From Chlamydoabsidia padenii (lineage: Eukaryota > Mucoromycota > Mucoromycetes > Mucorales > Cunninghamellaceae), in the NCBI GenBank assembly GCA_025330725.1, contig JAIWND010000036.1:126501-190500 (forward strand): a DNA stretch of 64,000 nucleotides. The letters run 5' to 3'. This document shows, piece by piece, positions 10,529 to 21,120 of this stretch. The translations under genes were made by a program, and so were the position numbers. Below the pieces are notes generated by a model. It was given only the letters and a program-made list of their open reading frames with translations, was not told the origin of the DNA and searched no databases. The first letter of the stretch is position 1. The number at the start of each line of letters is the position of its first letter.

Positions 10529-12492
10529 TAATAGAGTATGATCATGTTGATTGTTTGTAGAGCGATTGCTGGGATCGGCTCTGCTGGGATCTTCTCCGGT
10601 GTCTTTGTGATTATCTCCGAGATGGTGCCATTGGAAAAACGTGGGAGCTATCAGGGGTAAGTGACAGTGGGATGAATGTTGACTTGAACTGTCTCTCTTT
10701 CTTTTTCTTAATAGGCTTATCAATGCTGTTTTTGCCCTGGCTAGTGTCTTTGGTCCTTTAATAGGGGTAAGTCCTTGATTGTATTGCATATACTTGATGA
10801 CCAACTCTTTTGATTCCTTTAGGGAAGTTTTACTGATCATTTAACTTGGCGATGGTCGTTTTATATCAAGTAAGTGAATCGGATGTGATCTGGCGGCGTT
10901 TAAATATTTAAACAAAAAGGGGCCAACTCTAGTTTAACACTTTTTTCTCCTTTTTCTCCTCTTTTCTAGTTTACCAATTGGTGGTGTTGCTTTGATACTT
11001 TTAATTCTTTTCCTTGATCTACCTACACAAAAGACCACTTTTGTTGATAAGTTGAAACGTATTGATTATGTTGGTAAGTAAAGGGAAAGTGGGGATGTAA
11101 ACATACTCATCGGATTATTTTTCTGGGGGGAGGGAACAGGGACTTTTATCATTCTGGCAGCAGCTATCTTGTTTTTGTTGGCATTAAACTTTGGTGGTGA
11201 AATCTTCCCTTGGAAATCAGCAGCGGTGATCGCTCCGTTGGTCCTTTCATTTGGCTTGGTAGGGTTCTTTGCGGTGATTGAATCCAAATTCGCTCGAGAA
11301 CCCATTTTACCCCCTCGTCTATTCAAGAAACGATCTGTTGTCAGTACAGTGATTACGAATTGGTGGTTTGGTGTCAACTTTTTTTCTTTGGTTTATTATC
11401 TACCTGTCTATTTCCAAGTCGTCAAAGGTGATTCGGCAATGTGGTCAGGTAAAGAAAGAAAGAAAAAGAGAGAGGGGGGGAACAAGGTACTAAATCAATT
11501 TTTTTTTTTAGGCATTCGTCTGATTCCTATGCAAATGGTTCTTTGTGTTGCATCTACTAGCTCGGGCTTCCTGATTACCAAAACTGGTGCTTATCGTCCA
11601 TTGTAAGTTAATTGTAAATGTGTTAATGATGTTACTCACTATTTTTTTTTTCGACTATAGCATCTGGGTAGGTACATCCATCCTCACTCTTCATGTCGGA
11701 CTCGTCAGTTTGTTTGATGTCAACACCAACTTTTCCATGATCTACGGTATCACAGTAATAGGTGGTTTTGGTATGGGACTCATGTTCTCCTCAACAATCA
11801 TCTCTTTACAAGCCGCGGTGGAACGAACGGATATCTGTAAGTAAAAGTTATAGGGGGGCAATGTTTATATCAATCCTATTGATTATTTTACTTTTTTAAC
11901 AGCTGTTGTCACTGGTCTCGGAAACTTTGCTCGATTACTGTAAGTGAAACGACTCTTGTGATTAAAATGGATCCTAACATTTATATATGTAGTGGTGCGG
12001 CGGTAGGCATTGCTATTGCTAGTAGTATATTGAACTCTGGTCTTGCCGAGCGCTTACCTTCCATCCTTCCTCCTGAATATGTCCAACCTACTATGAAATC
12101 ATCACTTTTTGTACGTGATGGTCTACCCCAGCAATACCAAGCGGCTACTTTACAAGCATATGCAGACTCACTTCGTATGATCTGGTATATCATGATTCCT
12201 CTGACAGCCATGGGTAAGTGGGAAAAAAAAAAGTGACTGATCAATGTTGCTCACACTTTTCTCTTTTGTAGGTGTTATCAGCTCTGCCTTCATCTTACAT
12301 TACAACCTTCGACGTCCTGGGCAACAAAAACAACCAACCAGTGATCAAAAGGAAGTGGCACCAGTGGAAGAAGTGGTGGTGGAATCTAGCGAATTGGAAA
12401 AATCGTCATCCAAGATTGAACAAACCACTATTGATCAACCTGTCACCGCTGATCATCATCCTACCGCCACATCTACCCAAAAATCCACCTAG
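9944..12492 (+). CDS. MFS transporter, DHA2 (14-helix drug:H+ antiporter) type, copy 1
   Basis: Thirteen exons in phase: 9944-10113, 10175-10278, 10337-10440, 10535-10656, 10715-10766, 10823-10869, 10970-11073, 11140-11448, 11512-11602, 11661-11836, 11903-11939, 11993-12213, 12272-12492; 585 aa. Motifs: LDGTIVSTCLPRIGTDF in helix 1 (motif D1), SDIFGRKWTLITG in loop 2-3 (motif A), CRAIAGIGSAGIFSG in helices 4-5, and GDSAMWSGIRLIPMQM. The pattern of about 14 hydrophobic segments fits DHA2 proteins, plasma- or vacuolar-membrane exporters of drugs, siderophores or basic amino acids. Substrate cannot be told. The tail after the last helix is hydrophilic and Val/Glu/Ser-rich. A paralogue with identical exon phases lies 2 kb downstream, so this is a tandem duplication. 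Confidence 0.92.
10488..10527 (+). repeat. 40-nt poly-T tract in MFS1 intron 3
   Basis: An uninterrupted T run lies just before the TAATAG acceptor of exon 4 (exon starts at 10535). The paralogue has only a broken T-rich stretch at the same place, so the tract arose after duplication. Confidence 0.9.
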
Positions 12493-14490
12493 TCATTCTT
12501 TATAGAACTATATTTACATTCCTATAGTTGTAGCGTAGTCTTATTTATGTATTTAAATTCCCATTTTCATCATTCTATATTACATCTTACTTTGTACACA
12601 ATCAATAAAACTCAAGATATCCAATCTTCTTCCTCCATATTATAATCCCGGATTTTAAATCACGACATGCATGCAATGAAATATTTTGAAATCCACCACA
12701 TTTATACAAATAAACAACTGGAGGTCGCTGACTAGCGTTCCTTGTTGGTCTCTAGCTGGCATCTTTCAATGATTGGGCTATGACGGGCATTGTTACAGTG
12801 TAAGCATTGATTTTGACATGAATAGCGGAATCGAAGTTCTAAAGTGGGCAAAGACAAAGACAAAGTTAATTAATTTATAGACTGTGTTTTTTGTGCATTT
12901 TGGGGGCATGATCATGGAGGGGTGTGAAAGCGTTGTCAGTTGAGACTTCGTTATTCGTTGTATGTAGGCTCAGACATTGGCTCAAATTTAGATGCGTGTT
13001 CATAGCAAATCCCGAATCAAATCTCGCCACCCCGAGGGAGCGTAGAGCTGGGGCCAGGTGGAGGAGGTGAATTTGTATAAATCTGGATTTGAATCTGCAT
13101 AATCAGGGGTTGTTAGGTGGTGAAAAGACTCTGGGTTTTTTTTAAAAACGCAAATTGCTCCTCTCCTAGACTACCCCTGGCAACGACACTTAGTTTGCTG
13201 TATTGGGAAATTCATGCAGAATCGGGATATGAAATTAAAACACCGTCTTAACTAGCATGAATCAAATCTCACCATTCTGCGAGCGTATAGTTAGCGCTAG
13301 GTGTAGAGGTGAATATGATCAGGTGTGCAGTGAATTTGCATGAAATTGGGTTTGAATCTGCATAATTAGGGGTTGTTGGGTGGGCTATGGGAGCCATGGT
13401 ATGGTGAAAAGACTCTGGATTTTTTTTTCAAACGTAAATTGCTCCTCTCCTAGACTACCCCTGACAGCGACACCTGGTTTACTGGATTGGGAAATTCATG
13501 CAGAATCGGGATCTGAAGTTAAAACATCACCTTCACTTGCATAAATCACATCTCGCCACCCTGCGAGCGTAGAGTTGATGCCAGGTGTAGAGGCGAACAT
13601 GAATAGTTGGGCCGTGCGGGTAGAGGCGGATTTGTATGAATTGGGATTCAAATATGCATAGTCAGGGGTTGGGTGGGCTATGGAAGCCATATAATAGCGA
13701 AAAGGTTATAAGGAGTTTTTTTTTGTACGAATAAAGAACTTGGCTATAGACTATATTTTTGTGGATTCGGGGGCATGATCATGGAGGAGTGTGAAAGCGT
13801 TGTCAGTTGAGACTTTGTTATTCGTTGTAGGTTCTGACATTGACAAGAAATGAGAGAGGGGAAAGGAACCGCCCAGATTTATATACGCGGTCTAAATCGA
13901 GGAGTTTGAAATACATCCATCCCATTCTAGCACCTTTTACATTCTAGTTCGAAGACAGCCTTATAGCCAAGCCCTCTAACTCATTGTGTTTTTAGTTTAT
14001 CTAGAGGTGGAATGAATCTACGCCATTGCTCCATGTTACACATGTTTTTGATCTATCTTTGTGATCAAGCGTTTTTAATTAAAGTGAGAAATGCTATGAC
14101 AGGTATCCAACTTCCATTTTAGGTTCAAACCTCGACATTCACGCCGGGGTCAATCCCTTTTGATGCATGAATGACATTGTCTATAGACTGTTTTAAAGGA
14201 AAGAATGGATTGAGCTGTTCACTTTTTTGAAAGTGTCATGACTTGAATATAGGGGGGATCGCCTACAGTATTATGATTGAAATCATCCCTCTTCACTCTG
14301 TAGAGTTCTTCAACAATATATTATGTTTCAGACATAGTCAAAACCAAAAGTGATGGTTTCTTCCAAATCACTATAATACACAATTTTATGAATCATGCGG
14401 AATATTCTCCTTTTTATGATGATCATAAACCATTTCCTCCCTTTCCTCCCTTTCCTTCCGTTCCCTCAAAAACTGGATTACTACCTTTAA
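12493..14490. other. Spacer between the two MFS genes, mostly repeat
   Basis: No gene is supported. Up to about 12620 is the 3' end of MFS1 (CAATAAAA near 12602). About 12700-13985 is a repeat element. The rest is the presumed promoter of MFS2. A 64-codon frame at 13496-13690 lies entirely in repeat DNA. Confidence 0.7.
12700..13985 (+). mobile_element. Dispersed repeat element, copy A, with three internal tandem units
   Basis: This block is homologous in inverted orientation to 58398-59475. The left end has AATAAACAAC, then AGGTCGCTGACT and ATGATTGGGCTATG. Three tandem units of about 273-286 bp follow (anchor GAATCTGCATAATCAGGGG at 13091, 13364 and, diverged, 13650). A module starting TATAGACT and holding GGGGGCATGATCATGGAGG occurs twice here as a direct repeat (about 12880 and 13746). 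The right part has TTGACAAGAAATGAGAGAGG, then CATCCATCCCATTCTAGC and TTATAGCCAAGCC. No coding capacity or terminal inverted repeat was seen. It looks like a non-autonomous element. Confidence 0.75.
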
Positions 14491-16898
14491 ATGATATCCA
14501 TGACAAACGAAAAAGCTCCAGTGGATAGCAGAGCCATTCGTCGTAGAAAGTTCAAACGAGGAATGACTCTTTTAGCTCTTCAAGCAACATTGTTTTTGAG
14601 TGCATTAGATGCGTAGGTATCCCCCAAAAAACTATCGAGAATTAAAAGGCCGCTCTTCATCTATTACTGTAGAACTATAATTAGTACAAGTTTACCAAAA
14701 ATTGGATCTGAGTTCAACGAATTCACTATTGCTTTATGGGTCGCTAATGCTTATTATCTTTCATACGATGCATTTTGTAAGTTTAACTCTGCTCTTTGAT
14801 ATCACACTTGCTTACTTTTCCCACTAGTGCCCCTGTTTTCATCCTTTAATGATATCTTTGGACGTAAATGGACCCTACTTATGGCCATCAGTGTCTTTCT
14901 AGTGGGATCTTTACTTTGTGGAGTTGCATCGGTAACATAAATAAGCACCAAGTTTGATATCTGACTTTTTTTTTCTTCTTTTTTTTTCTTCTTTGGTAGA
15001 GTATGATCATACTAATTGTCTGCCGAGCCGTGGCTGGTATTGGAGCTTCAGGTATCTATTCTGCAGTATTTGTAATCATTTCGGAAATGGCACCATTGGA
15101 AAAGCGTGGAAATTATCATGGGTAAGAGATTAGAACAGGACAATGCAAAGTGTTGAAACTTACTTTCATGTATATTAGACTCATCAATGCGGTTTATGCT
15201 GTGGCTAGTATCTTCGGCCCTCTTGTCGGGGTATGTTTAACAAAGGAATTTTTAATCTTCATCGAAAAGCTCATAGCATCATTTTTTTTTTTCATCAAAT
15301 AGGGAAGTTTGACTGATCATCTAAGTTGGAGATGGTGTTTTTACATAAAGTAAGTAGATCATGCAGATCGCCTCACTCATGCGGGATTTGAAATTTTGAG
15401 TTTAAAAGATGTTCCAACGAAATCCTGTAACCCCCTGTCTCTTCCCTCTTCTTTTTTATTTCTCTAGTCTACCTATTGGGGGTGCTGCCATTTTACTTTT
15501 AATCTTTTATTATGAATCCCCTTCTCAAGACACCATCTGCGCTGATACATTAAAACGTATTGATTACGCTGGTAAGCGAATCACACAGGAAAAAAATAAA
15601 AAGGAAAGCAAAAAACTCACATCTTTTTGTTTTTTTGGGAAATAGGTACATTCTTGTTACTATCAGCCGCCATACTATTCCAACTAGGTTTAAACTTTGG
15701 AGGTATACTTTATCCTTGGACATCAGTCAGGGTACTCGTTCCCCTCATCTTATCGGTTATCTTACTTTGTGTTTTTATTGCGGTTGAATGCAAACTGGCT
15801 CGCGATCCCATTATTCCTCCTCGACTCTTCACGAATCGATCAGTGGCGGTTACTCTTTTGGTGGACTTTTGGTTTGGTGCTTGTATGTTTGCTTTTATTT
15901 TTTACTTTTCCATATATCTACAAACCATTAAAGGTGATTCGGCAACTTGGTCAGGTAAAAAGAAAAATAAGATAGGGGGTAGGATGTGTACTGATGGTAT
16001 TCTCTCTCTCTCTCTTTTATATATGTATAGGTATTCGACTTATTCCAATGCAATTAACAGTATGTATTGCATCCACCATAGTTGGATTTTTGATTACGAA
16101 AACTGGGCTTTATCGTCCTGGGTAAGTAGACATACGATAAAAATAGGACAATGGTTCACTAAACTTTTTTTTTAGGTTGTGGATCGGAATGATTCTCTTG
16201 GTGGGCCTTGTTTTTCTTATCAGCCTCTTTGACATCACCACCCCTTTTTATCAAATATACCTTGTCACAGCAACTGGTGGAATAGGAATGGGTACTTTAT
16301 TCTCGTCGACGATCATCTCTCTCCAAGCTGCTGCCGAACCAAAAGATATATGTAAGATAAAAAAGAATTCCCCAATGGAAACTTGTTGTTACTAATCACT
16401 TTATATAGCCATTGTGACAGGTCTCAACAACTTTATCACCCTCTTGTAAGTAGAAAGCATACAAGAATACATGTACTAACCCGATCGATTTTAATAGAGG
16501 AGGATCGGTGGGTGTTTCTACTGCAAACAGTGTCCTGACCGCCACCCTTGTTGCTAATCTACCTTTAATGGTTCCTCGGGAATATGTACAACCTATCATC
16601 GATTCGTCTTTCTTTGTGCGCCATGGTCTGCCTAGTCAATATCAAGCTGCTGCGCTACAGGTGTATAATCATTCTCTTCGAATGGTTTGGTACGTAATGA
16701 TCGGTTTGACAGCAATTGGTAAGACAAGTGCAATCATCAATGGATTGCATATTGATGACTTTTTTTTGTACTCTAGGTTTGATAGGGTCGTTTTTTGTCA
16801 AACACTGCGACCTTCAAGCTCATGGATCAAGTGGGCCCTCAATGGATATGGATCAAGGTGGAAGAAAGGAACCAACTGGGGTGCTGGGCGATGCTTGA
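14491..16898 (+). CDS. MFS transporter, DHA2 type, copy 2
   Basis: Thirteen exons in phase: 14491-14612, 14673-14776, 14828-14931, 15000-15121, 15179-15230, 15303-15349, 15468-15571, 15646-15954, 16031-16121, 16176-16351, 16409-16445, 16498-16718, 16777-16898; 536 aa. Eleven of the thirteen exons (2-12) have exactly the same length as those of copy 1; only the first and last differ. Motifs are conserved: LDATIISTSLPKIGSEF, NDIFGRKWTLLMA, CRAVAGIGASGIYSA, GDSATWSGIRLIPMQL. Loop 2-3 has Asn-Asp-Ile where copy 1 has Ser-Asp-Ile, and helix 1 has Asp-Ala where copy 1 has Asp-Gly. The N-terminal tail is shorter. The two probably differ in substrate or regulation, which cannot be judged from sequence. 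Confidence 0.92.
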
Positions 16899-17476
16899 TG
16901 ATCATACACTATATTTTTTGTATATTTTTGTATATTCTGTTTACTTTTACTTGTAGTAGTGATAGTAGTAGTTTAGCACTTTTACTTACACCTGGTCTCT
17001 TGATTTGAAAAAAAAAACATTAATAAAAATCAATCACGATATAAACTTGTTTTTTACTTGTCTTGCCACATATTCCTAAACTTTTTAAACAAGCTTTGTC
17101 TACTGGATCTTTACCATCTTCTCATTCGCCATTCTAACCTTACCTCTTACCATGATCACCACAAGAAAAAGAAAAAAAAAACACTCTCTACTCCAAGGTG
17201 GCTATGAGGGTGGTTTAGTTTAGCTCCTCATCGATTCCCTTTGATCTAGAACGGCATTTGAATAGTGGTCTGGACTGGTAAGACAGGACTCAAATGAAAC
17301 TAATGCAAAATTATTCACGCGCCGCTTCAATCCGCATAAATTCTCTCCCTTCGTCTCTTTTTCCCATACTAAGATTAGTTTCTCTTTCATATGACAATAT
17401 AACTTTATTGATTGAAAAGAAGTCGACTATCTATTTACATTGTTGATGAAGGGGGTAGGGTTTGTACATTTTTGTT
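16899..17476. other. Convergent spacer between MFS2 and the small mitochondrial-like gene
   Basis: No gene is supported. An ATTAATAAAA signal near 17019 suits MFS2 and a reverse AATAAA near 17408 suits the minus-strand gene that ends at 17477. Confidence 0.6.
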
Positions 17477-17710
17477 TCATTCATCAAATTCAGTATTGTT
17501 GTTTTCCGTAGAGGCTGTGGTGGGTAATACATCAGGATGTTCATTTTCAGGATGATCCAATTCATCACCCACTGACTGTTTTTCATTATTGTACATATCT
17601 TGCAATTGGTCTGTGGATACTTCTTGTTGGGCGACCAAAGCGGTGCGATGGAACATCCGGGTGGTAGCAAGTTGGCGAATAGTTGTTTGATTAGAAAGAG
17701 ATTTGATCAT
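17477..17710 (-). CDS. Small protein with mitochondrial-like N-terminus, unknown function
   Basis: An intronless frame of 77 aa reads MIKSLSNQTTIRQLATTRMF followed by HRTALVAQQEVSTDQLQ and an acidic tail rich in Asn, Glu and Thr. The first 27 residues are basic, hydroxylated and free of acidic residues, as in a matrix-targeting presequence; the tail is disordered. No family is recognised. Support for a real gene comes from the reverse polyadenylation-like AATAAA about 70 bp after the stop, the head-to-head layout with the TFIIS-domain gene, and a CCCCGC promoter motif about 100 bp upstream. A longer open frame extends 5' but is hydrophobic and low-complexity, so the internal ATG at 17710 is preferred. 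Confidence 0.55.
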   Translation of the reverse strand: MIKSLSNQTTIRQLATTRMFHRTALVAQQEVSTDQLQDMYNNEKQSVGDELDHPENEHPDVLPTTASTENNNTEFDE

Positions 17711-17967
17711 GTTTTGATTGAAAAAGAAAGAGAGAAAGGGAAAAAGAAGAAAAAATGCCGAGGAGTCATTTATACATTGTGGTATCATTGACTTTACTAA
17801 CCCACAATGGTCAAAACCCCGCAAGTAGAAAACCCCCGTTCATGCGTATTGCTACTTTACCCAATTTGGGTGCGTGGACTAGACAACCACATGATCTATC
17901 CTACGATTCATTGGTAATAGTATGTCTGGGTTTCAAAAAAGGAAAGTAAAAAAGCGTAGCAACGCAA

Positions 17968-17982
17968 GCGGGCATTGAAATC
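17968..17982 (+). promoter_or_regulatory. promoter motif upstream of the TFIIS-domain gene
   Basis: GCGGGCATTGAAATC lies 89 bp before the ATG at 18072. It differs from the main motif by one base in the A/T core. Confidence 0.45.
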
Positions 17983-18071
17983 AATTCGATGAAACTATGA
18001 GGAAAAAACAGAGAGCTCTTTCTTTATCATTTGCACTTTTTTGATCTTTTCTTCTTTTCTAGTGATAAAAC

Positions 18072-18556
18072 ATGTCTGATACTATCCGACAAAAAAGTAA
18101 GTGAACTATATAAAAGTCTGTGTGAAACTGATGACTTGTTTTTAGGCACCGAGTTACTACGACAAGCATTATCAGAAAACGAACGATTGGCTCGAGAGAT
18201 TGAACAAGCGATCTATGATTTGAACCCTGATGTGGATTCTGATTATAAGAACTCTATCCGATCGCATGTATTCAATCTCAAAGATCCATCCAATCCTGCT
18301 TTAAAAGAAAAAGTCATGTCGGGAACCATTGATCCTCTTTGGTTTGCTGAAATGGTATGTAACCCATTTATAGAAAACAGTAAGGATCCTCACTTTTTTT
18401 TATATATATAATAAGGACGCTGACGCCATGGCGTCATTAGATCGACGTCAATCCAATGAAATCCTTCGTCGATCATCCATCATTGACTCTCTTGATACTC
18501 AGCAAGCCAAACCAATGAAACGAGATTTGGACGATCCTGATGGTTATCATGATTAG
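18072..18556 (+). CDS. Stand-alone TFIIS central-domain protein
   Basis: Three exons: 18072-18096, 18146-18354 and 18416-18556, giving 124 aa. Almost the whole protein is the helical domain II of transcription elongation factor TFIIS: TELLRQALSENERLAREIEQ, DYKNSIRSHVFNLKDPSNP, LKEKVMSGTIDPLWFAEM, ADAMASLDRRQ. In TFIIS this domain binds RNA polymerase II near the funnel. The N-terminal LW domain and the C-terminal zinc ribbon with its acidic hairpin, which stimulates transcript cleavage, are absent, and no zinc-ribbon coding sequence lies between the stop and the next gene. It could be a polymerase-binding regulator or a dominant competitor; that is inference. Confidence 0.75.
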
Positions 18557-18614
18557 TATAGTAGAAGTAGTAGTACATATTTGCATGAATCTGTGGCTTA
18601 TTGTTCGCCCGCTT

Positions 18615-18629
18615 TTTTAATTCCCGCCC
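18615..18629 (-). promoter_or_regulatory. promoter motif upstream of EIF1AD
   Basis: TTTTAATTCCCGCCC lies 82 bp before the ATG at 18712, in reverse orientation of the recurring motif. Confidence 0.45.
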
Positions 18630-18711
18630 TCCTCCACAAAAAATAAAGAAACTCCTTCCTCTCTCTTTTTTCTTCTTCCTTCTTCTTTTTAATCATTGTA
18701 TATAGATCGAT

Positions 18712-19333
18712 ATGGGTAAAAAACATACTGCACAGAACTTACTAGACGCCGACGAGTTTGAAATCCAACCTCATCAACACTATGCTCGCTCATTGGGTCC
18801 TCGTGGGAATCATCAACATGAAGTGGAATTTATTGACGGTACTAAAAAATTGGTAACCATGCCTCCTCGATTCCGTAATCTTGTGTGGGTCAAACGAGGT
18901 AAGGGCGTAAAGGAGTGAAAGAGAGAGAGAGAAAAAAAAAAGGAGGAAGGAATACTGATACAGTTGTGGATATAGGTCATTTTGTGGTGGTGGATCCATC
19001 ATTGGGAACAGTATCAGAAAAAGTCGGTGGTGAAATTGTCCAGGTCTTATTCCCCAAACATATCAAGGCACTACAACAAGCTGGACAATGGTAAGTTATT
19101 ATGATAGTAAAAATACTAGTATGGTTGGATGATTGATTGTCTTTTTTTTGGGGGGCGGTAATAGGCCTGCGGAATTTAGTAATCAAGTATCGATCAAGAA
19201 TAACGACCATCATGGACGATCAGACGACGATGATGAAGACGACGATGAAGATAATGACGATGATCTCTTTGTCAACAATAATCGACCTGTCCTATCCGAA
19301 AGTGAATCAAGTAGCGATGAAGAAGAAGACTAG
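18712..19333 (+). CDS. EIF1AD-like S1/OB-fold protein
   Basis: Three exons: 18712-18898, 18976-19090 and 19165-19333, giving 156 aa. An S1-like eIF1A fold spans residues 20-110: GPRGNHQHEVEFIDGTKKL, VTMPPRFRNLVWVKRGHFVV, EKVGGEIVQVLFPKHIKAL and GQWPAEF. The order and the WIKRG/WPEAF-type blocks match metazoan EIF1AD rather than true eIF1A. The C-terminal 45 residues are strongly acidic (repeated Asp with Glu/Ser end), as in EIF1AD. Family knowledge: EIF1AD is found in nucleus and cytoplasm and human EIF1AD takes part in late 40S maturation. Length matches the family (about 165 aa). Confidence 0.85.
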
Positions 19334-19478
19334 TAAACACAACACATAACACATACCTACAATTTAGATTAGATAATCCACTGTTTATTTATTATATATT
19401 ATCATTTATTACACCCAATCAATAAAACTATTATGTATAAATCCACTATTATGTATAAAACTATGCTATATATCCTAT

Positions 19479-20114
19479 TTAGATTTCTTGACGTATCGCT
19501 ATCCATTCAAGACCCACTAACCAATTACCAGTCAGTATCGCCAGCATGGAATACACAATAGAGGAGACCACTAACAAGATGACCATGATCAGATTCACAC
19601 GAGCCCACCAGGCTTCATAAGGGTTACGACTGGATGCACAGCAGCATGCACCAAGGATCCATAGAGGAGGAGCAAACCAACCAAACACAAATAGAATAGC
19701 ACCAAAAGGGAACCTTCGTTCGGGTTGAATATGATGATGATGGTGAGGAGGAATATGTATTGTGTGGAATCCAGCAGGTGGTGGTACAGTACCGTATTGA
19801 CTACCTTGATGTTGATATAAAGGACTGTGATGGGTCGGATGAGAGTATGGTTGCGGTATGGGGAACGATACTTGAGGATGGTTAGGTTGAGGTTGTTGAG
19901 GAATGGCTGGATATAAAGAAGGAATTGAAGGTTGACAGGCTGGATTAAAACTAGGTATTACTTCATCATGGCTGCTGGTTGGACTGGTTGGCGCAGTTGG
20001 TGGTAGTTGATGTGGGTTGGATGGTGAGTAAGGAGGAGGCGATTCAAATCTGATGTTGTTGCTGTTGCTGGTGCCTTGTTGTTCTGAATTCGGCCAACCA
20101 TATAATTTAGACAT
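19479..20114 (-). CDS. Proline-rich PPxY protein with two C-terminal membrane segments
   Basis: A single exon encodes 211 aa. Residues 1-135 are disordered and rich in Pro, Ser, Gln and His, with a PPPY motif (ESPPPYSPSNP), a likely WW-domain/Rsp5 ligase ligand. A His run (HHHHH) precedes the hydrophobic part. Two hydrophobic segments follow, FGAILFVFGWFAPPLWILGA and LIMVILLVVSSIVYSMLAIL, separated by CCCASSRNPYEAWWARVN. No family is recognised. PPxY plus short membrane domain is typical of adaptors that recruit Nedd4-type ligases to membranes, so such a role is plausible but inferred. An upstream frame extension (to 20195) is T-rich-derived and rejected. It is head-to-head with the TENA-like gene. 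Confidence 0.7.
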   Translation of the reverse strand: MSKLYGWPNSEQQGTSNSNNIRFESPPPYSPSNPHQLPPTAPTSPTSSHDEVIPSFNPACQPSIPSLYPAIPQQPQPNHPQVSFPIPQPYSHPTHHSPLYQHQGSQYGTVPPPAGFHTIHIPPHHHHHIQPERRFPFGAILFVFGWFAPPLWILGACCCASSRNPYEAWWARVNLIMVILLVVSSIVYSMLAILTGNWLVGLEWIAIRQEI

Positions 20115-20278
20115 GATTGAATCTAAACTACGGGGTATTTTAAAAATGTAATAGATAAAGAAAAGAAAAGAAAAAAGGTAAGAACGAGTGAGCACCTGAA
20201 CTTTTGATTGGTTAAAAGCCCGACTTTTTTTGTTCTGGTGATAGGGGAGACCCTGTGATGCGACATGGGGCGCCGAGA

Positions 20279-20294
20279 AAGCGGATTTTTAATT
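20279..20294 (+). promoter_or_regulatory. weak promoter motif, divergent pair 20114/20369
   Basis: AAGCGGATTTTTAATT lies 74 bp before the ATG at 20369. It lacks one G of the core, so it is a weak match. Confidence 0.3.
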
Positions 20295-20368
20295 TAACTT
20301 TTTGCGGCATATGAAAAAACATGCCCCTGTGTGAACAAAGTGTGGGGTCTGTTTTGTTCTAAAAACAA

Positions 20369-21094
20369 ATGAAGTTGACAACCCATCTCCTCTCACTTGA
20401 CAAGGAAGCCTACGAGAAAGCAACCAGGCACCATTTTCTTCATCAAGTCGGCACCCATGCCATCTTGCCTCGCCATCTCCAGTCCTGGATCGAGCAAGAC
20501 CGGGCCTACACCAATGGCTATACAAAGATGATGGGCCTCCTAATCTCCCGGATTGCTCTCATTCCCGATCAGCGTGAATGGGGTGACAATGATCCTCATT
20601 ACGATGCCGACCATTCCCACACCATTTTGAAAACCTTGTCGTTTGCCGTCTCGAACGTGTTTCGGGAATATGATATGTTTTCCGACATTTTGTCGCGCTA
20701 CGACGGGCCTCTAGGCGGCATGAAACCGTGGACAAGACGCTATGTCGATTTCCTCCAAAAGGTCGCACGCACGGCAGGGTATGATCTGGGGGAAGCCTTG
20801 GTTGTTTTATGGGCAATGGAAAAAGTGTTCTTGGAAGCATGGCTCTATGCGGCATCACTCCAACCACAAAAGAAACCAGGCGAGTCGGTGCATGAAGAGA
20901 CAATGCGTCAATTGTGTTTGAATTGGACTTCGACCGAGTTTCAGGCCTTTGTGAATCAATGCGCTGGTCTGGTCGATGCATTGGCTACTTCGGATCCTTT
21001 ACGTATGAAGAGTTTTGAGCTGGTGTATCGAGAAACACTGGCTTTAGAAGTCAAGTTTTGGGATATGGCTTTTACTGATGTAGAGCTTGATTAA
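20369..21094 (+). CDS. TENA/THI-4 heme-oxygenase-like fold protein, intronless
   Basis: A single exon encodes 241 aa. The all-helical pattern of the TENA/THI-4/PQQC superfamily is visible: ATRHHFLHQVGTHAILPRHL and LQSWIEQDRAYTNGYTKMMG near the N-terminus, and LGEALVVLWAMEKVFLEAWL near residues 140-160. Family knowledge: TENA-type proteins hydrolyse thiamin breakdown pyrimidines, but many fungal members have no proven substrate. The first HHFL and the WIEQDRAY block are the conserved helices 1 and 2. A thiamin role is only one possibility. It uses more C-ending codons than adjacent genes and lacks introns. The ATG chosen is the first in frame and gives a full-length domain. Confidence 0.75.
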   Translation: MKLTTHLLSLDKEAYEKATRHHFLHQVGTHAILPRHLQSWIEQDRAYTNGYTKMMGLLISRIALIPDQREWGDNDPHYDADHSHTILKTLSFAVSNVFREYDMFSDILSRYDGPLGGMKPWTRRYVDFLQKVARTAGYDLGEALVVLWAMEKVFLEAWLYAASLQPQKKPGESVHEETMRQLCLNWTSTEFQAFVNQCAGLVDALATSDPLRMKSFELVYRETLALEVKFWDMAFTDVELD

Positions 21095-21108
21095 GGGGTA
21101 TTCACTAT

Positions 21109-21120
21109 ATTCAACTCCCG
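21109..21120 (-). promoter_or_regulatory. promoter motif upstream of the 21212 gene
   Basis: ATTCAACTCCCG lies 91 bp before the ATG at 21212, a variant of the recurring motif in reverse orientation. Confidence 0.35.

Noticed and set aside
13496..13690. 64-codon frame in the repeat element
   Set aside because: Not kept open in the other tandem units or in copy B, so not a conserved protein.
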